From Wurfbainia villosa (Eukaryota; Streptophyta; Magnoliopsida; Zingiberales; Zingiberaceae): 64,000 nucleotides of DNA. Shown here piece by piece: positions 47,004-57,834 of the stretch. The stretch is taken from positions 12,385,153 through 12,449,152 of the forward strand of contig CM045998.1 of NCBI GenBank assembly GCA_025175895.1, written 5' to 3'. The translations under genes were made by a program, and so were the position numbers. The notes below the pieces were generated by a model. The model saw only the letters and a program-made list of their open reading frames with translations. It was not told the DNA's origin and did no database searches. How positions within the stretch are numbered: the first letter of the stretch is position 1; each line of letters starts with the position of its first letter.

Positions 47004-48683
47004 ATGTTTAGTGGTGTTATCTACAGCACTGTGTGTGTAGATACGGGAGCCACTGATCATGTCTGCAATTCTTTGCAGGGGTTCCAGGAAACCCGACGAC
47101 TAGCTGAGGGAGAGATTACTGTCTACATGGGCAATGCTACAAAGGTAGCGGCTATTGCAGTGGGAGACGTTTATTTATCGTTTGATAGAAATAAAGTTTT
47201 GGTTTTGAGAAATTGTCTTTATGTACCTACATTTAGAAAGAATTTGATTTTGGTTTTTAAATTGTTTATGGATGGATATTCTATTTCTTTTAATGACAGA
47301 GTTGTTATAAAAAGAAATAGAGAGATTATCTGTTCAGGTACATTGGTTGGCAATTTGTATACTCTTGAACCAAAAGCTCCCACGATGCATATAGAAGTGA
47401 ATAACTCATCTTCTAAGTCTAATAAGAGAAAAGAACCTTCACAAATGAACCAAACGTATCTTTGGCATCTAAGGCTTGGTCATATTAAACTAAGCAGAAT
47501 TCAAAGGTTGATAGCTGATGGACCTTTGGGTTCATTAGTGGTGGAGGATCTCCCAACCTGCGAATCTTGCTTGGAAGGTAAAATGACCAAGAGGCCTTTC
47601 AAGGCCAAGGGGTATAGAGCCAAAGATGTGTTGGAAATGGTTCATTCTGATTTGTGCGGTCCTATGTCTATCCAGGCAAGAGGTGGCTTTGAATACTTCG
47701 TCTCTTTTATAGACGATTATTCAAGGTATGGATACATTTACTTGATGCGCCGCAAGTCTAAATGCTTTGACAAGTTCAAAGAATTCAAGTCTAATGTGGA
47801 GAACCGTCAAGGTAAAAGTATCAAGACATTACGATCTGATCATGGTGGCGAGTACCTCTTGGGAGAGTTTAGGAGTTACTTATCAGAGGCTGAGATTCAA
47901 TCCCAATTGTCTGCACCTGGCACACCCCAGCAGAATGGTGTAGCGGAGCGAAAGAATAGGACTCTTATGGAGATGGTCAGATCGATGATGAGTTATTCTG
48001 AGTTACCTGTTTTGTTCTGGGGGTATGCACTGGATACGGCAATGTATACTCTGAACTTGGTTCCATCTAAATCAGTACCTTCTACCCCTGTAGAATTGTG
48101 GACTGGGCAAAAGCCTAGTCTGAGACATATTCGGATATGGGGGAGTCCAGCACATGTGCTGAAGGGAGATGCTGGTAAGTTGGAATCTCGTACAGAAGTG
48201 CGCTTGTTTGTTGGCTACCCTAAGGGAACGAAGGGTGGTTTATTCTATAGTCCTAGAGATCAGAAGGTGATCGTGAGTACGAATGCCAAATTTCTAGAGG
48301 AGGACTATGTGATGAACCACAAGCCCACGAGTAGGATTGTTCTTGAGGAGTTGACAGGGGAAGTCCCAACTTCAGTACCACCGGTACAAGAGGACACACC
48401 ACAAGTCATTGCACCGCGTGTCACAGAGCATACGCAGGAGGCACCTCGTCGTAGTGGGAGGGTTGTTAGACAACCCGACAGATTCATGTTTTTGGGAGAG
48501 TCTTCGGACTTAGTCCCTGGTGAACATGAACCTGATCCCTGGACATATGATGAGGCACTCCAAGATAGAGATGCGGCATCTTGGCAAAGTGCGATGAATT
48601 CAGAGATAGAATCTATGGATTCTAATCAGGTCTGGGAGCTAGTAGAACCACCCAATGGTGTAAAAACCATTGGATGCAAGTGA
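47004..48683 (+). pseudogene. Copia unit D protease-integrase-RT start, 559 codons open
   Basis: Longest open frame of the window's transposons apart from a Sirevirus gag. The protease motif D13-T-G-A and the integrase zinc-binding residues H155, H160, C186, C189 are present. The integrase catalytic triad is D216 (HSDLCGP), D279 (RSDHGG) and E315 (VAERKN), the last two spaced as DD35E. The GKP-like C-terminal part, GYPKGTKGGLFYSP, and the RT start VWELVEPP follow. It stops at TGA in GCK-W, a G-to-A change shared with unit A. Proteins of this kind cleave the polyprotein and integrate the cDNA. Confidence 0.9.
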
Positions 48684-49985
48684 ATCTACAAGAGAAAGAG
48701 AGGAGTAGACGGGAAGGTTGAAACCTTCAAAGCTAGGCTTGTTGCGAAAGGGTATACTCAGAAAGAGGGTATCGATTATGAGGAGACCTTTTCGCCGGTA
48801 GCTATGCTTAAGTCTATCCGGATTCTCTTATCTATAGCTGCTCATATGGATTATGAGATTTGGCAGATGGATGTCAAGACAGCTTTCCTTAACGGAAGTC
48901 TTGAGGAGAACATCTATATGCGGCAACCAGAGGGATTCATTGCTAAAGGCAAAGAGCATCTTGTATGTAAGTTTTAATTCCATTTGGATTGAAGCAAGCT
49001 TCTAGATCTTGGAACATCCGCTTGATGAGGTAATCCAGTCATATGGATTTATTCAAAGTCCTGAACCTTGTGTATACAAGAGATGTGACGGAACGTAGTG
49101 ATATTTCTTGTACTATACGTAGATGACATTTTGAGTTGACAACAATATCAAAGTGTTATCGACGTAAGGGTATGGTTGTCCAAACATTGATGACTTGGGA
49201 GAAGTGACACATCCTGGGATCAAAGTTATAAGGATCGCAAGAAAAGGATGTTATGCTTATCTCAAGCTTCATATATGACACTATCCTTGCTCGTTTTAGC
49301 AAAACTCCAAGAAAGGTTTTCTACCTTTTAGGTAGGAGTTCCTTTATCTAAAGAGATGTGTCCCAAAACATCAAAGGAGATAGAGGACATGAAGGCGGTT
49401 CCTTATGCTTGCAGAGAAGCCTTATATGTATGCTATGTAGAGACCGGATATCCGCTGCTGGCATGGTTAGCGACATCGAGTAATCCCGACAGGACATCGG
49501 ACTGAAAGCATATATGAAATGAGAAGGACTAGGATTATATGGTTTACGCATCAATTAGTCCTGGGTTACGATCTGATTTCCAATCGATAGGGACAAGAGT
49601 AAGTCTCCTGGTTTGTGTTTACTTTGGAGGTGGAGCCAGTATGGAGGAGTGTCTAAAATGCGTGGACTCTACCATGGAAGTTGAGTGGCACTGAGGCGCC
49701 AAGGAAGTTGTATGGCTCAGAACTTCTTGATGGACTTGGATGTGATTCTGGTTTGCCTGTAACTATCACAATTTATTGTGATAATAAAGTGATGAAACTC
49801 AAGGAACCACGAGCCCATAACAGTAAACACATAGAGCGCAAGTACCACCTTATACGAGAGATCGAAGAGGAGAAGTTGCCGCCAAGATTGCATCAGAGGA
49901 TAACCCGGATCCATTCACTAAGGCCCTTCCAAATAAAGCGCTTGATAGGCATGGGAGGACATGGGGATCGATGTATGGCGAGTGA
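48684..49985 (+). pseudogene. Copia unit D reverse transcriptase-RNase H, broken
   Basis: Clean to about 48965 (FHGSYA-equivalent FSPVAM, WQMDVKTAFLNGSLEENIYM), then abruptly full of tiny deletions through RT, RNase H and into LTR5. RNase H remnants lie at 49681-49995 (HIERKYHLIRE). Confidence 0.85.
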
Positions 49986-50015
49986 TGACACATAGTCTTT
50001 TAGTATAAGTGAGAT

Positions 50016-51963
50016 TGTTAGAATGTATATAAAAGCCTCTTTTTTTGTATTTAACATTTTATTTTGAAATAAGAATCACATGATCATTGTTTGCACTTTA
50101 TATATTTATTATATGTGTGTGATATTGTCTAATATTTTATATCAGAGATAACATGGTGCTTGTGTGGATGTAAGATCATGTTATCCTTGTAAAATATAAG
50201 TAGGCTCACAACCAAGATGGTTTTGGACAAACCATTGGCATTGTAGTGTAGCTTGGTATTTTTATCTTGAACATAGAGTTACACTAGTACACTTAGGTGT
50301 ATTGAGGACTGACATAGAGGTGATTCAATTTAGTCGACTACATAATTGAATCGGACTGATATTATGTTGTACATGCTCTTAATCCCGATATAATAATGCA
50401 CATGTACTTAGTATTTATTTCGATTTACGGTGAGATTTAGATGGATTAAATCAATATGTTGTGAAGTTGAAATAATATTATTTACATGGACCGCTGATTA
50501 TAGGAGGAAACCGTGTCCTATATATTAGGTTGATGATGTCCTGAGGAGCTCATAGGTTCATCATGTAACTCAAATTTGGGACTTAACATGATGATAAGGT
50601 TGAGTGGTACTTTGAGGAGTTAGATGTTAATTAATCGATGGTCAAGAATCAATGAATCACTTATTCGATATCTTAAACACGGTGAGATAAATGTACAAAT
50701 AATATATGGAGCCCATATTAATTTAGGGGTTGGAGTAGTTCAAGATGATCCTCTAGTGGAATGGAACATCATGATGGATCAAGATGGTATTCGATCCATC
50801 TGTGGCCAAGACCCAACCTCCTTATGGTCCCTATCGAGCCTAATACAATCCTTGTGAAGTCTAGATCCAAGAATGTAAACAAAACCTAGAACCAATCTGG
50901 GATTAAATCCCTAGATCCGGCGGTTGGATGAATCCTAGAATCGACGGGGATTAAATCCTAGATCCGATAGATTAAACCCTAGATCCGACGGTTGGGATGA
51001 AACCTTAGATCCCATTTACTGGCGAAATCCTAGATCTGGGATAAATCCTAGATCCGACGGTTGGGATAAAACCCTAGATCCGATTTGGAGATTAAATTAG
51101 ATCCGACGGTGGAGATTAAAGGATAAGCTAATTCTATAGTTAGGTTTCATCCATGTGTTGGGCGCAACAAATCCTAGAGGAGATAGGGTTAGGCAAGAAA
51201 ATAGGATTAGTTCTATTTTTAGGCTAACCAACTTTCTCAAATTCTATAAATAAGGGCTTAGGTATTGCGAAATATGATTTTTGATCGAGAATTAGGGTTT
51301 GCTATCCAAGTGTTAGGCAACAAACCCTAGAGGATCTAGGGTTTTTAGAAAGTCGGCAAGGTGATTGTTCTCCAGGTCTTGGCGGCGCCTCTTCTCCTCC
51401 TCCTTTGCTTCTCTTCTTCCTCCTCTCCTGGGCCGGCATTTCCCAATTGGTGGTGCTTCTCAACATCTAGGTGGCAAGACACACAACTATTTATCCAATC
51501 GTCTCCCTGCTGCATAATCAAACTTCTTGTTTGGTTCTTCTAGAAAGGAAGGATGGTTCTTCTTTGTTCGCAGCGGACAAGGAAGAGAAGAACGATCTAG
51601 AAGGCTTTACTGAGGATCCCACACGCCGTCCACGAGAAGGATAGGACATACTAGAAGATCGAAGGTATAAAGTTATAACTTAATTTCAGATCTGAGCATG
51701 TTCTATATATTTTGATTATGCATGTGTGTGTGTATGAATATATTGTATAATCATGGACCAAGACAAACACAAAACAATCCGTCTTGCCTCTTCCGCTACA
51801 ACCAACTAGAAGAGTTGTTTGCTTGAACAACTAGTTTGTCTGACACCAAGTTGTTAGCACGACGATTTAAATGGTGATTTTGATCCCATCCGATTAATCC
51901 TTTCATTAGTGAAAATTTAATCTGGGATATTAGCCAATGACTCCAAGCATCCAATTCTAATAA
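50016..51963 (+). repeat. Copia LTR5, 3' boundary of the array
   Basis: About 1948 bp, some 200-300 bp shorter than the other LTRs because of very many 1-8 base deletions spread along its length. The end reads CCAATTCTAATA instead of CCACCCTAACA. Minisatellite at about 50891-51120, 10 recognisable units. TNP2 sequence resumes at 51964. Confidence 0.8.
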
Positions 51964-53430
51964 AGGAGATCATACTTTAAAGATTTTTTTGGATTACATT
52001 GGAACCATCACACCAAAATAATTGAACTTTATCTGAAAGAGTAAAATATTTACCATATCTTTCAACAAATGAAAAATAAATGTTCCATCGTCTATGATCA
52101 CTAACCCTACTATTCGAGTAGTTCTAGTGAATCACAGATGTATATCAATACCATTTACTATGCATGCATCATATAGTTGAACTTTAGCATCTGGTCCCAT
52201 TGCTAAATAATACAATATTGATATAATGTTAATTTTTTTGAAACAATTTTATCCCTATACCACCATGAAATCTTTATTGTGATTTGCATCACTTGATCAA
52301 TATGAACCTTTTGAAAATAGAGATGCCATTGTAAAAACTTAATCAATTTTAAACTCTTGAATGGAATTAAATAATAACTTAATATTTTACTTTTATATTC
52401 TTCATTTCTTTTCAATTGTTTAGAATGTCTAATGTGCTTTTCACAATGACAATGACAATTTTGCATTATCATTGAGAATTTTGTTTCTGAGATACTTAAT
52501 TTGCATTTTGATTTGGACCCTTTCTTCTCCAGAAAAATTGTCTCAATTTTGAAAATAATGAATAAAGTCAAGACTCATTTACAATATACTTTAAAATCTT
52601 CATCATGCTTTATTACCACATATTTTTTTAGCCCCAAATATCACTAAAGGGATACATCCATCGTGATAAAACCCAAAACATGTCACGTAAATGACCATCA
52701 AATGGACCATAATGTCACATGAGAAATATTTCCCATTTTCACAAATCACTATTTGCTCCTCCATTCTACATAAGGTGTGTAAAGATCTTGAATATATTTT
52801 TAAAGTTATAACTCAATTAATCTATATATGTCTTTTGGGAAAATTTACCTACAAATATGGAAGTATTTTTTGCAATACATAATCATGTGATTTTAGTCAT
52901 ATCTTTCCTTTATTTGCATTCATATGTCTAGATATATTCAAAATAAACATCCTCTTAAGTCCATTTCAAAATTGACAAAATTCACGCCTTTCTTATCATT
53001 GTAAATTCTTGATACCCTAATTTGTCTTTACTTTGCAACTCCTTATTATCCTTATATCTTGCAAATCTAATCTCGCTTTGAGAGTGTCTTCATTTCATCT
53101 ATATTTAAATGTTAATTAAACATCACAATATTTTTTTTCATATGCATCAAGATCTAAATTGTGTCTCAACTTTAAACTAATAATATGGTAACTCAAAAAA
53201 TATAGATTTCTTTTACCCAATTTGTATTTATCCAAGATCTCAATATTTTTTATAATAAAATGCTAAGTCAATTGATAATCTACATAAAATCTCATATTCA
53301 TTAATGGTCTTTCTTTTTCAACCTTTCCATTGAAATTTATTTTCGTATTTACATCAAGAATCATTTATGACATGTAGTATATTTTACTTAACCTTGAGAT
53401 TTGATTTCATTGTATATGACATGCCTTATA
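51964..53430 (-). pseudogene. CACTA TNP2 transposase, upstream part, decayed
   Basis: Minus-strand fragments in several frames occur in TNP2 order. LDVNTKINFNGKVEKERP lies near 53350, SLKLRHNLD near 53180, DTLKARLDLQ near 53090 and LKSHDYVLQKILPYL near 52880. DIMVHLMV lies near 52710, LAMGPDAKVQLYDACIVNG near 52170 and VQLFWCDG near 52020; the last is DUF4216. Stops and frameshifts are frequent, mostly by substitution, so the decay looks ancient. A 122-codon frame at 52203-52571 is part of this pseudogene. Its last residues abut LTR5, and the protein continues at 23170 on the far side of the array. Confidence 0.8.
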
Positions 53431-54480
53431 AGGCTATTTAAATTTTAGTATGTTGAAAATGTGAATGTAATCATGACATGTAATTAAAAACTTGTTAAGT
53501 CAATCATCATACGAATCAATTTCAAATCGAGGTATAATTACTTTAACGTGTTAGGCGTGAATTAGAGACATAATCATATGATTTATTCATCATTTTCGTG
53601 GCAAATTATAATTCACAAGCTAAATCAATACTATTCATTGACATGTTTCAAAATATTAAAAATAAATAACTCTAAAAATATTTTATCACTAAAATATTTT
53701 ACCATTAAATTTTTTATATTCATATTAGAGTGTCTTAATACATCATTTTTAACTCGCTTTTTTATGAATTTATTATATTTAAAATAAAATCCTCTTAAGT
53801 CTATTTAAATGAATAATTAATCAATTTTTTGAATTTTTTTTATTATTTATTTATATTGGTGACATCATATTATTTATTCATGCTCATATAATATATATAT
53901 ATTCTACATATATTATATGTTAATAAATCTTTCAATAATTTTTTGTATAATAAATAATCACATGGTTTAGAACGCTGCAATAATCAGTAAATATATCGAG
54001 ATTTATTGCTAAAATCATTTAATCCTTCACATGCATTAGCTTTATACAAAATTGAAAATCCGTACAATTGGGATAGAGTTCGTGCTTCTTCCAACATTGA
54101 AATATTAATCGCCAAATCATTCAGAGGACAATATCATCCGATGAGGCCGGAATAAGATGAAATCGACATGTCTTAAAATCGCTCTTAAATCATCTACTTC
54201 CAACATCAAAATATTATCAGAAGATACATATAATCTGGGCGAGCAGGATATGAGAACAAAAACTTAAGATTATAACAAATGAAATAGATATTAAAATAAT
54301 ATAACTCATATTACAACTCCATGGAAGATAACAACTCTAGAAAACACACACCATCCTAGGATAACTAAGATTATTCTGAACACTCCTTTTAGTAATGGAA
54401 GTTGTTTCCTTTGTGTTTCTTAAGTTAACTGGTTTGTTTTCATGAGGTTTTGCAAAGATTCTTTCCGAGTAGAAGTCGCC
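53431..54480. other. AT-rich non-coding DNA, probably the 5' part of the CACTA element
   Basis: No frame or motif recognised. It lies between TNP2 remnants and the pararetrovirus. The 5' CACTA terminus was not found and may have been lost. Confidence 0.4.
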
Positions 54481-54495
54481 AATTTCGTGATGGAA

Positions 54496-54900
54496 TTAGC
54501 TTTCCATCATGTTATCGAGATTCCTCTCTTGTGATGAAGTGGAGCTTGGACCCGCTGTCTCTGATGTTGGTGGGGTTCTCATCCTTCTTTGTTGTTCTGC
54601 TATCTGTTGTTCCGCCATTTGTTCTCTGTATTGTTTAGCCGTAATTTGGGTAGATTTTTTTAACATCCATTTTAGCTGTCGCTGTCTGTAATGTTCTACT
54701 AACTCTAGATTTTGTGTATTGTATTTGAGCGGGAGAAAATCGATTCCCATGTGTGATGGCCAGTATATTTTTTCTGTAAATGTTTCTGCTACTAACACGA
54801 AGTCGTAGCTATCTTTGGCATCATCCCATAGCCAATTTGTTCCCTGTAGAGAGGCTCTCCAATGTTTCATTTCGAGAGGTACAACAGACTCCCAATGTTC
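54496..54900 (-). pseudogene. Endogenous pararetrovirus, downstream reading frame 2
   Basis: 124-codon minus-strand frame, with the same frame open a little further upstream of its first Met. It has no motif I can name; the C-terminal half is Gln/Glu-rich (about residues 60-95) and the tail Ser/Pro/Thr-rich. It lies in the same orientation 0.9 kb downstream of the RT-RNase H frame and is assigned to the viral insert by position. It could be part of a separate element. Confidence 0.4.
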
Positions 54901-55245
54901 GCCCTGATCGCTTGGAAATATGGCTTCTGGGTTCTCGATTGTAGATGATCTCTCGAGATCGAGTTAATGAGAGGTGGCTCTATTTGTGGTTTATCCATTC
55001 GTATAATTCATTAAGAATACTAAAGAAGTTTCTAATTCTCTATGGTAGGTTCCTTGGATATCATTCAGTTTTAGAAAGTCAAATTATGTTTATTTTCACT
55101 TCAAATAGTATTGTAATACCTTGGTCAGATCAACTGTGTCTATCAGTGCTTTAAGATCTGAAGGTTTTCTTCATTCTGCCTCTGCTTCATATACACAAGT
55201 AGGGTTCTAGATCGAATTGCATATCTATTCTATTAGCTCCAGCTT

Positions 55246-55700
55246 TTAGAGCCGTGACTTTACAAATTTGCCTTTGTCTGCTACTGTTTGTGCATAAGTC
55301 TGTTGCGGACTTGTTTTCATGAGATGCTTATTTTTTATGGCTGAGCTCAAGAAGTAGTTTGGTCCTACTTCCTTTTTGATTGTTTTCAAGACTTCCTCCA
55401 GTGAATCAAAGCCTCCTAGTTCTTCCCCTTGTGCATCTCCTAGGAGAAGGCTCACCTTCTTCCTGTATATATAACCTCGCATGAGGACTGTCAATAGTAA
55501 TAGGTGTATTTCCCTGTTTGTCTTGCTGTGCTGTGCATGTCTTTTAGGTGTAGGAAGTAATAGATGAGTGCATTTATTACTCCTATTTTGTAAGAAGCCA
55601 CTCCTGGAACGGTCGGGATGTTCCATATGTTGTCAATTATTGTCGTCTATATTGGCTCCATGTGTGGCCTGTGTTATGTTCTGAATTGTTCCTCCATACG
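55246..55700 (-). pseudogene. Endogenous pararetrovirus, downstream reading frame 1
   Basis: 126-codon frame in shifting frames with the stretch upstream; multiple stops between it and the RNase H end. No domain recognised. Located directly 3' of the polymerase frame on the same strand. Confidence 0.4.
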
Positions 55701-55810
55701 GGAGTGTACTCGTAGTTCTTGTGGTCCAATTTTTGTTGTCTTATATTGGCCCCATGTTTTGGTGGGTGTAAGCATTGTTTTGGGATTTTGCCTTTCCATC
55801 TGCAAGAACA

Positions 55811-56545
55811 TTATGTTAGCAATCTGGATAATGTATCGGCAAGGGAATTGTTAGTTCCCTTTATGTGTTCCCACTGTATTTTCATACCCTTGTTAATAAT
55901 TGTATCTGCAAACTTCATCCATCTTTTTGCAGAAAGGGTTCTTTTCTTAGTTTTACTTTGCTCGTGGTATCGGACTATTGCTTCACATTCTGTCCGTGTT
56001 GTAATTTCTTTTTTGTCGCATATGAATAAATAAAAGGCTTCAAGGCAGTAAATGACTGCTAATATTTCATAATCTAAAGATGTCAGATGTCCTTTTTCAT
56101 GGAATTTCCCTGAGGCATACCTACATAGGCTTTCTTGTGCCTTTGTTTCATATTTATTGGATTTCTTAAGTAATACTCCTCCCCACCCAGTTTCGCAGCC
56201 GTCTGTTTCGAGAACTAAGTAATCTGTATCTAATGGCAAAGAGAGTGTCGGTAAATTTTTAACCTTTTCTTTTATAAGTTTAACTAACTCGATGTCTTGT
56301 TGGTTGAAATGTCTCTGGCCTTTAGGGCTTGTCTTGTTGCATAGAGGTCCACTGATTTTTCCAATGTCTTTGATATACTGCCTTGCGTAGTTGAGTAGTC
56401 CTAGAAAAGCTCTAAGGTCTTTGGTATTTTCTATTTTGTCTGGAAAATTTATTATTTTTGTTGAGATGTGGGGTTGTAGTGATATGGTACCTTTTCCTAT
56501 TTCTGCTCCTAGAAATTCTTGTCGGTGCAGTAGGCACCTAAGTCG
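55811..56545 (-). pseudogene. Endogenous badnavirus-like reverse transcriptase end and RNase H (Caulimoviridae)
   Basis: The open minus-strand frame (267 codons, first about 25 derived from the adjoining LTR) begins in the RT connection (EFLGAEIG, then LLNYARQY and KTSP). It runs through a complete RNase H: ETDGCETGWGG, CRYASGKF, LDYEILAVIYCLE, RTECEAIV, and a final EHIKGTNNSLADTLSRL. Motif order and wording are those of badnavirus-like pararetroviruses rather than of Ty3/Gypsy. The RT palm, protease, movement and coat regions are absent; the 5' side is cut off by the Sirevirus LTR near 56545. It is thus an incomplete, non-infectious fossil. Family role: viral replication by reverse transcription. 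Confidence 0.8.
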
Positions 56546-57616
56546 AACCTGAGTTTTGATTATAGCAAACGATACAAAGTTAAAATCATATCGTTTTCTC
56601 ACGAGCTGAATCAAGTGTGCAGAAGATTGCTATAGCTGGAGCTGAAGGCTAGCGACACCCGGAGGAAGCCGCGGTGGTCGGGCGACATTTAAGTGACTTC
56701 GGAGGGAGCCGAAGGAATCAAGTGGAAGGCCGGAAGCAAAAGCGACACGTAAGTATCGAGGTAAGCTCATGTGTGCGAGCGTAAGTGAGGTCGTATCCTC
56801 TTTACGGGGATAATCTTAAGCGTAGATCCGACCAAAGACATCTTATAGATGGTCTAGGTCGAGATCGGATGGTCGACGACCATCGAAATTATGTTTTTGT
56901 TGAGCTAATTTTGACACAAGCATCACCATTGCCCGACTTGGAGGACTCATTTGCCGTCAAGCGATCTCGGAAGTCGAATCGATCGATCTTGCCATCAGTC
57001 GACTAATGATGGCCATCAGTCGACTGATGGTCAATGATCAGATTCGAGGAGTCAAGGCTTATCACCCCATTTCAAGGAGATTGATGCTCAATTTTGATTG
57101 GCTAGGGTTCCTCTCGAAAAGGGGCTCAAAGGCTATCAAAGGAGGGTCAAACCTAGGGTTTCATCAACAATTCTAATGCGACTCTCCGACGACTCTACGA
57201 CAACGAAGTGCTGCCAACAACCCTAGCTTAAGGTCTTTCTTTTTAGTTATTGGTATAATCCTTGTTATTGTTTTCAATATTACAATTCTTTTACTCGAGG
57301 TCTTTCTATCGTTGCATTTTACTTTAATAGAAGAGAGAGTTTGTCTCTCTATCATTTTGCTTCGAAAGTTTTTTTGTAATCGTCAAACTCCTACCTCCAA
57401 CGAGGAGGAGTGTTTTAGTGAATTGCCCTTCGTACACGGTCTAGGACCGTTAGGGCCTTGGAGTAGTAGCCGAAGGCTACGAACCAAGTAAAAAATAAAC
57501 TTGTCTCTTTTTGTTTCATTTACTTTTCCGCTGCACTCAATTCTTTTGATACGAACTCGAAGAAAAAGATTTTTCGCTATTCACCCCCCCCTCTAGCGAA
57601 CCGCATCGATCCAACA
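56545..57616 (+). mobile_element. Sirevirus B 5' LTR (5' edge uncertain)
   Basis: Ends GATCCAACA at 57616, followed by a primer site. Pieces typical of these LTRs are CACCCCCCCCTCTAGCG shortly before the end and a perfect 18 bp palindrome CCATCAGTCGACTGATGG (57013-57030). The start is not a clean TG; it either begins near 56545, within the sequence joined to the viral frame, or is truncated. Confidence 0.6.
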
Positions 57617-57617
57617 A

Positions 57618-57630
57618 TTGGTATCAGAGC
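57618..57630 (+). other. Sirevirus B primer-binding site
   Basis: TTGGTATCAGAGC, complementary to initiator tRNA-Met, one base after the LTR end. Confidence 0.85.
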
Positions 57631-57834
57631 CGGGGGTTGCTAAGATTTGGTGAAACAACCAATCTAGCCATTTTTACAGATTTATTTTTCTTTTAATTTT
57701 TTTTATTATTTATTTCGCTTTGTTAGGTTTTTCTCCCGCACTACTTATCCAAGACGCGAGTCTTGGTACTTGTTTTTGTGTTTTTTTGTCGTTGCTAGTT
57801 TTTTCGTCTTCGTCTCTTTTTGTCTTTCGTGTTA

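Larger units (their letters stand above)
23171..51963 (+). mobile_element. Tandem Copia retrotransposon array: 5 LTRs, 4 internal domains
   Basis: LTRs (2254, 2235, 2177, 2157 and about 1948 bp) alternate with internal domains of 4493, 4504, 4577 and 4448 bp, all in plus orientation and sharing LTRs: LTR1-A-LTR2-B-LTR3-C-LTR4-D-LTR5. Each LTR starts TGTTAGAATGTAT and ends (C)CTAACA, each junction has a purine tract (GTGGGAGA) before and, in B-D, a TGGTATCAGAGCC primer site after. The array interrupts TNP2 in frame. GTGAG (23166-23170) faces AGGAG (51964-51968), a probable but imperfect 5 bp target duplication. This is one insertion expanded, not five. Confidence 0.9.

Noticed and set aside
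52203..52571. 122-codon frame as an independent gene
   Set aside because: Its position and neighbouring motifs (LAMGPDAKVQLYDACIVNG on one side, DIMVHLMV on the other) place it within the decayed CACTA TNP2.
55618..56033. Plus-strand frames of 78 and 104 codons rich in Cys and Leu
   Set aside because: They are antisense to the pararetroviral polymerase frame.
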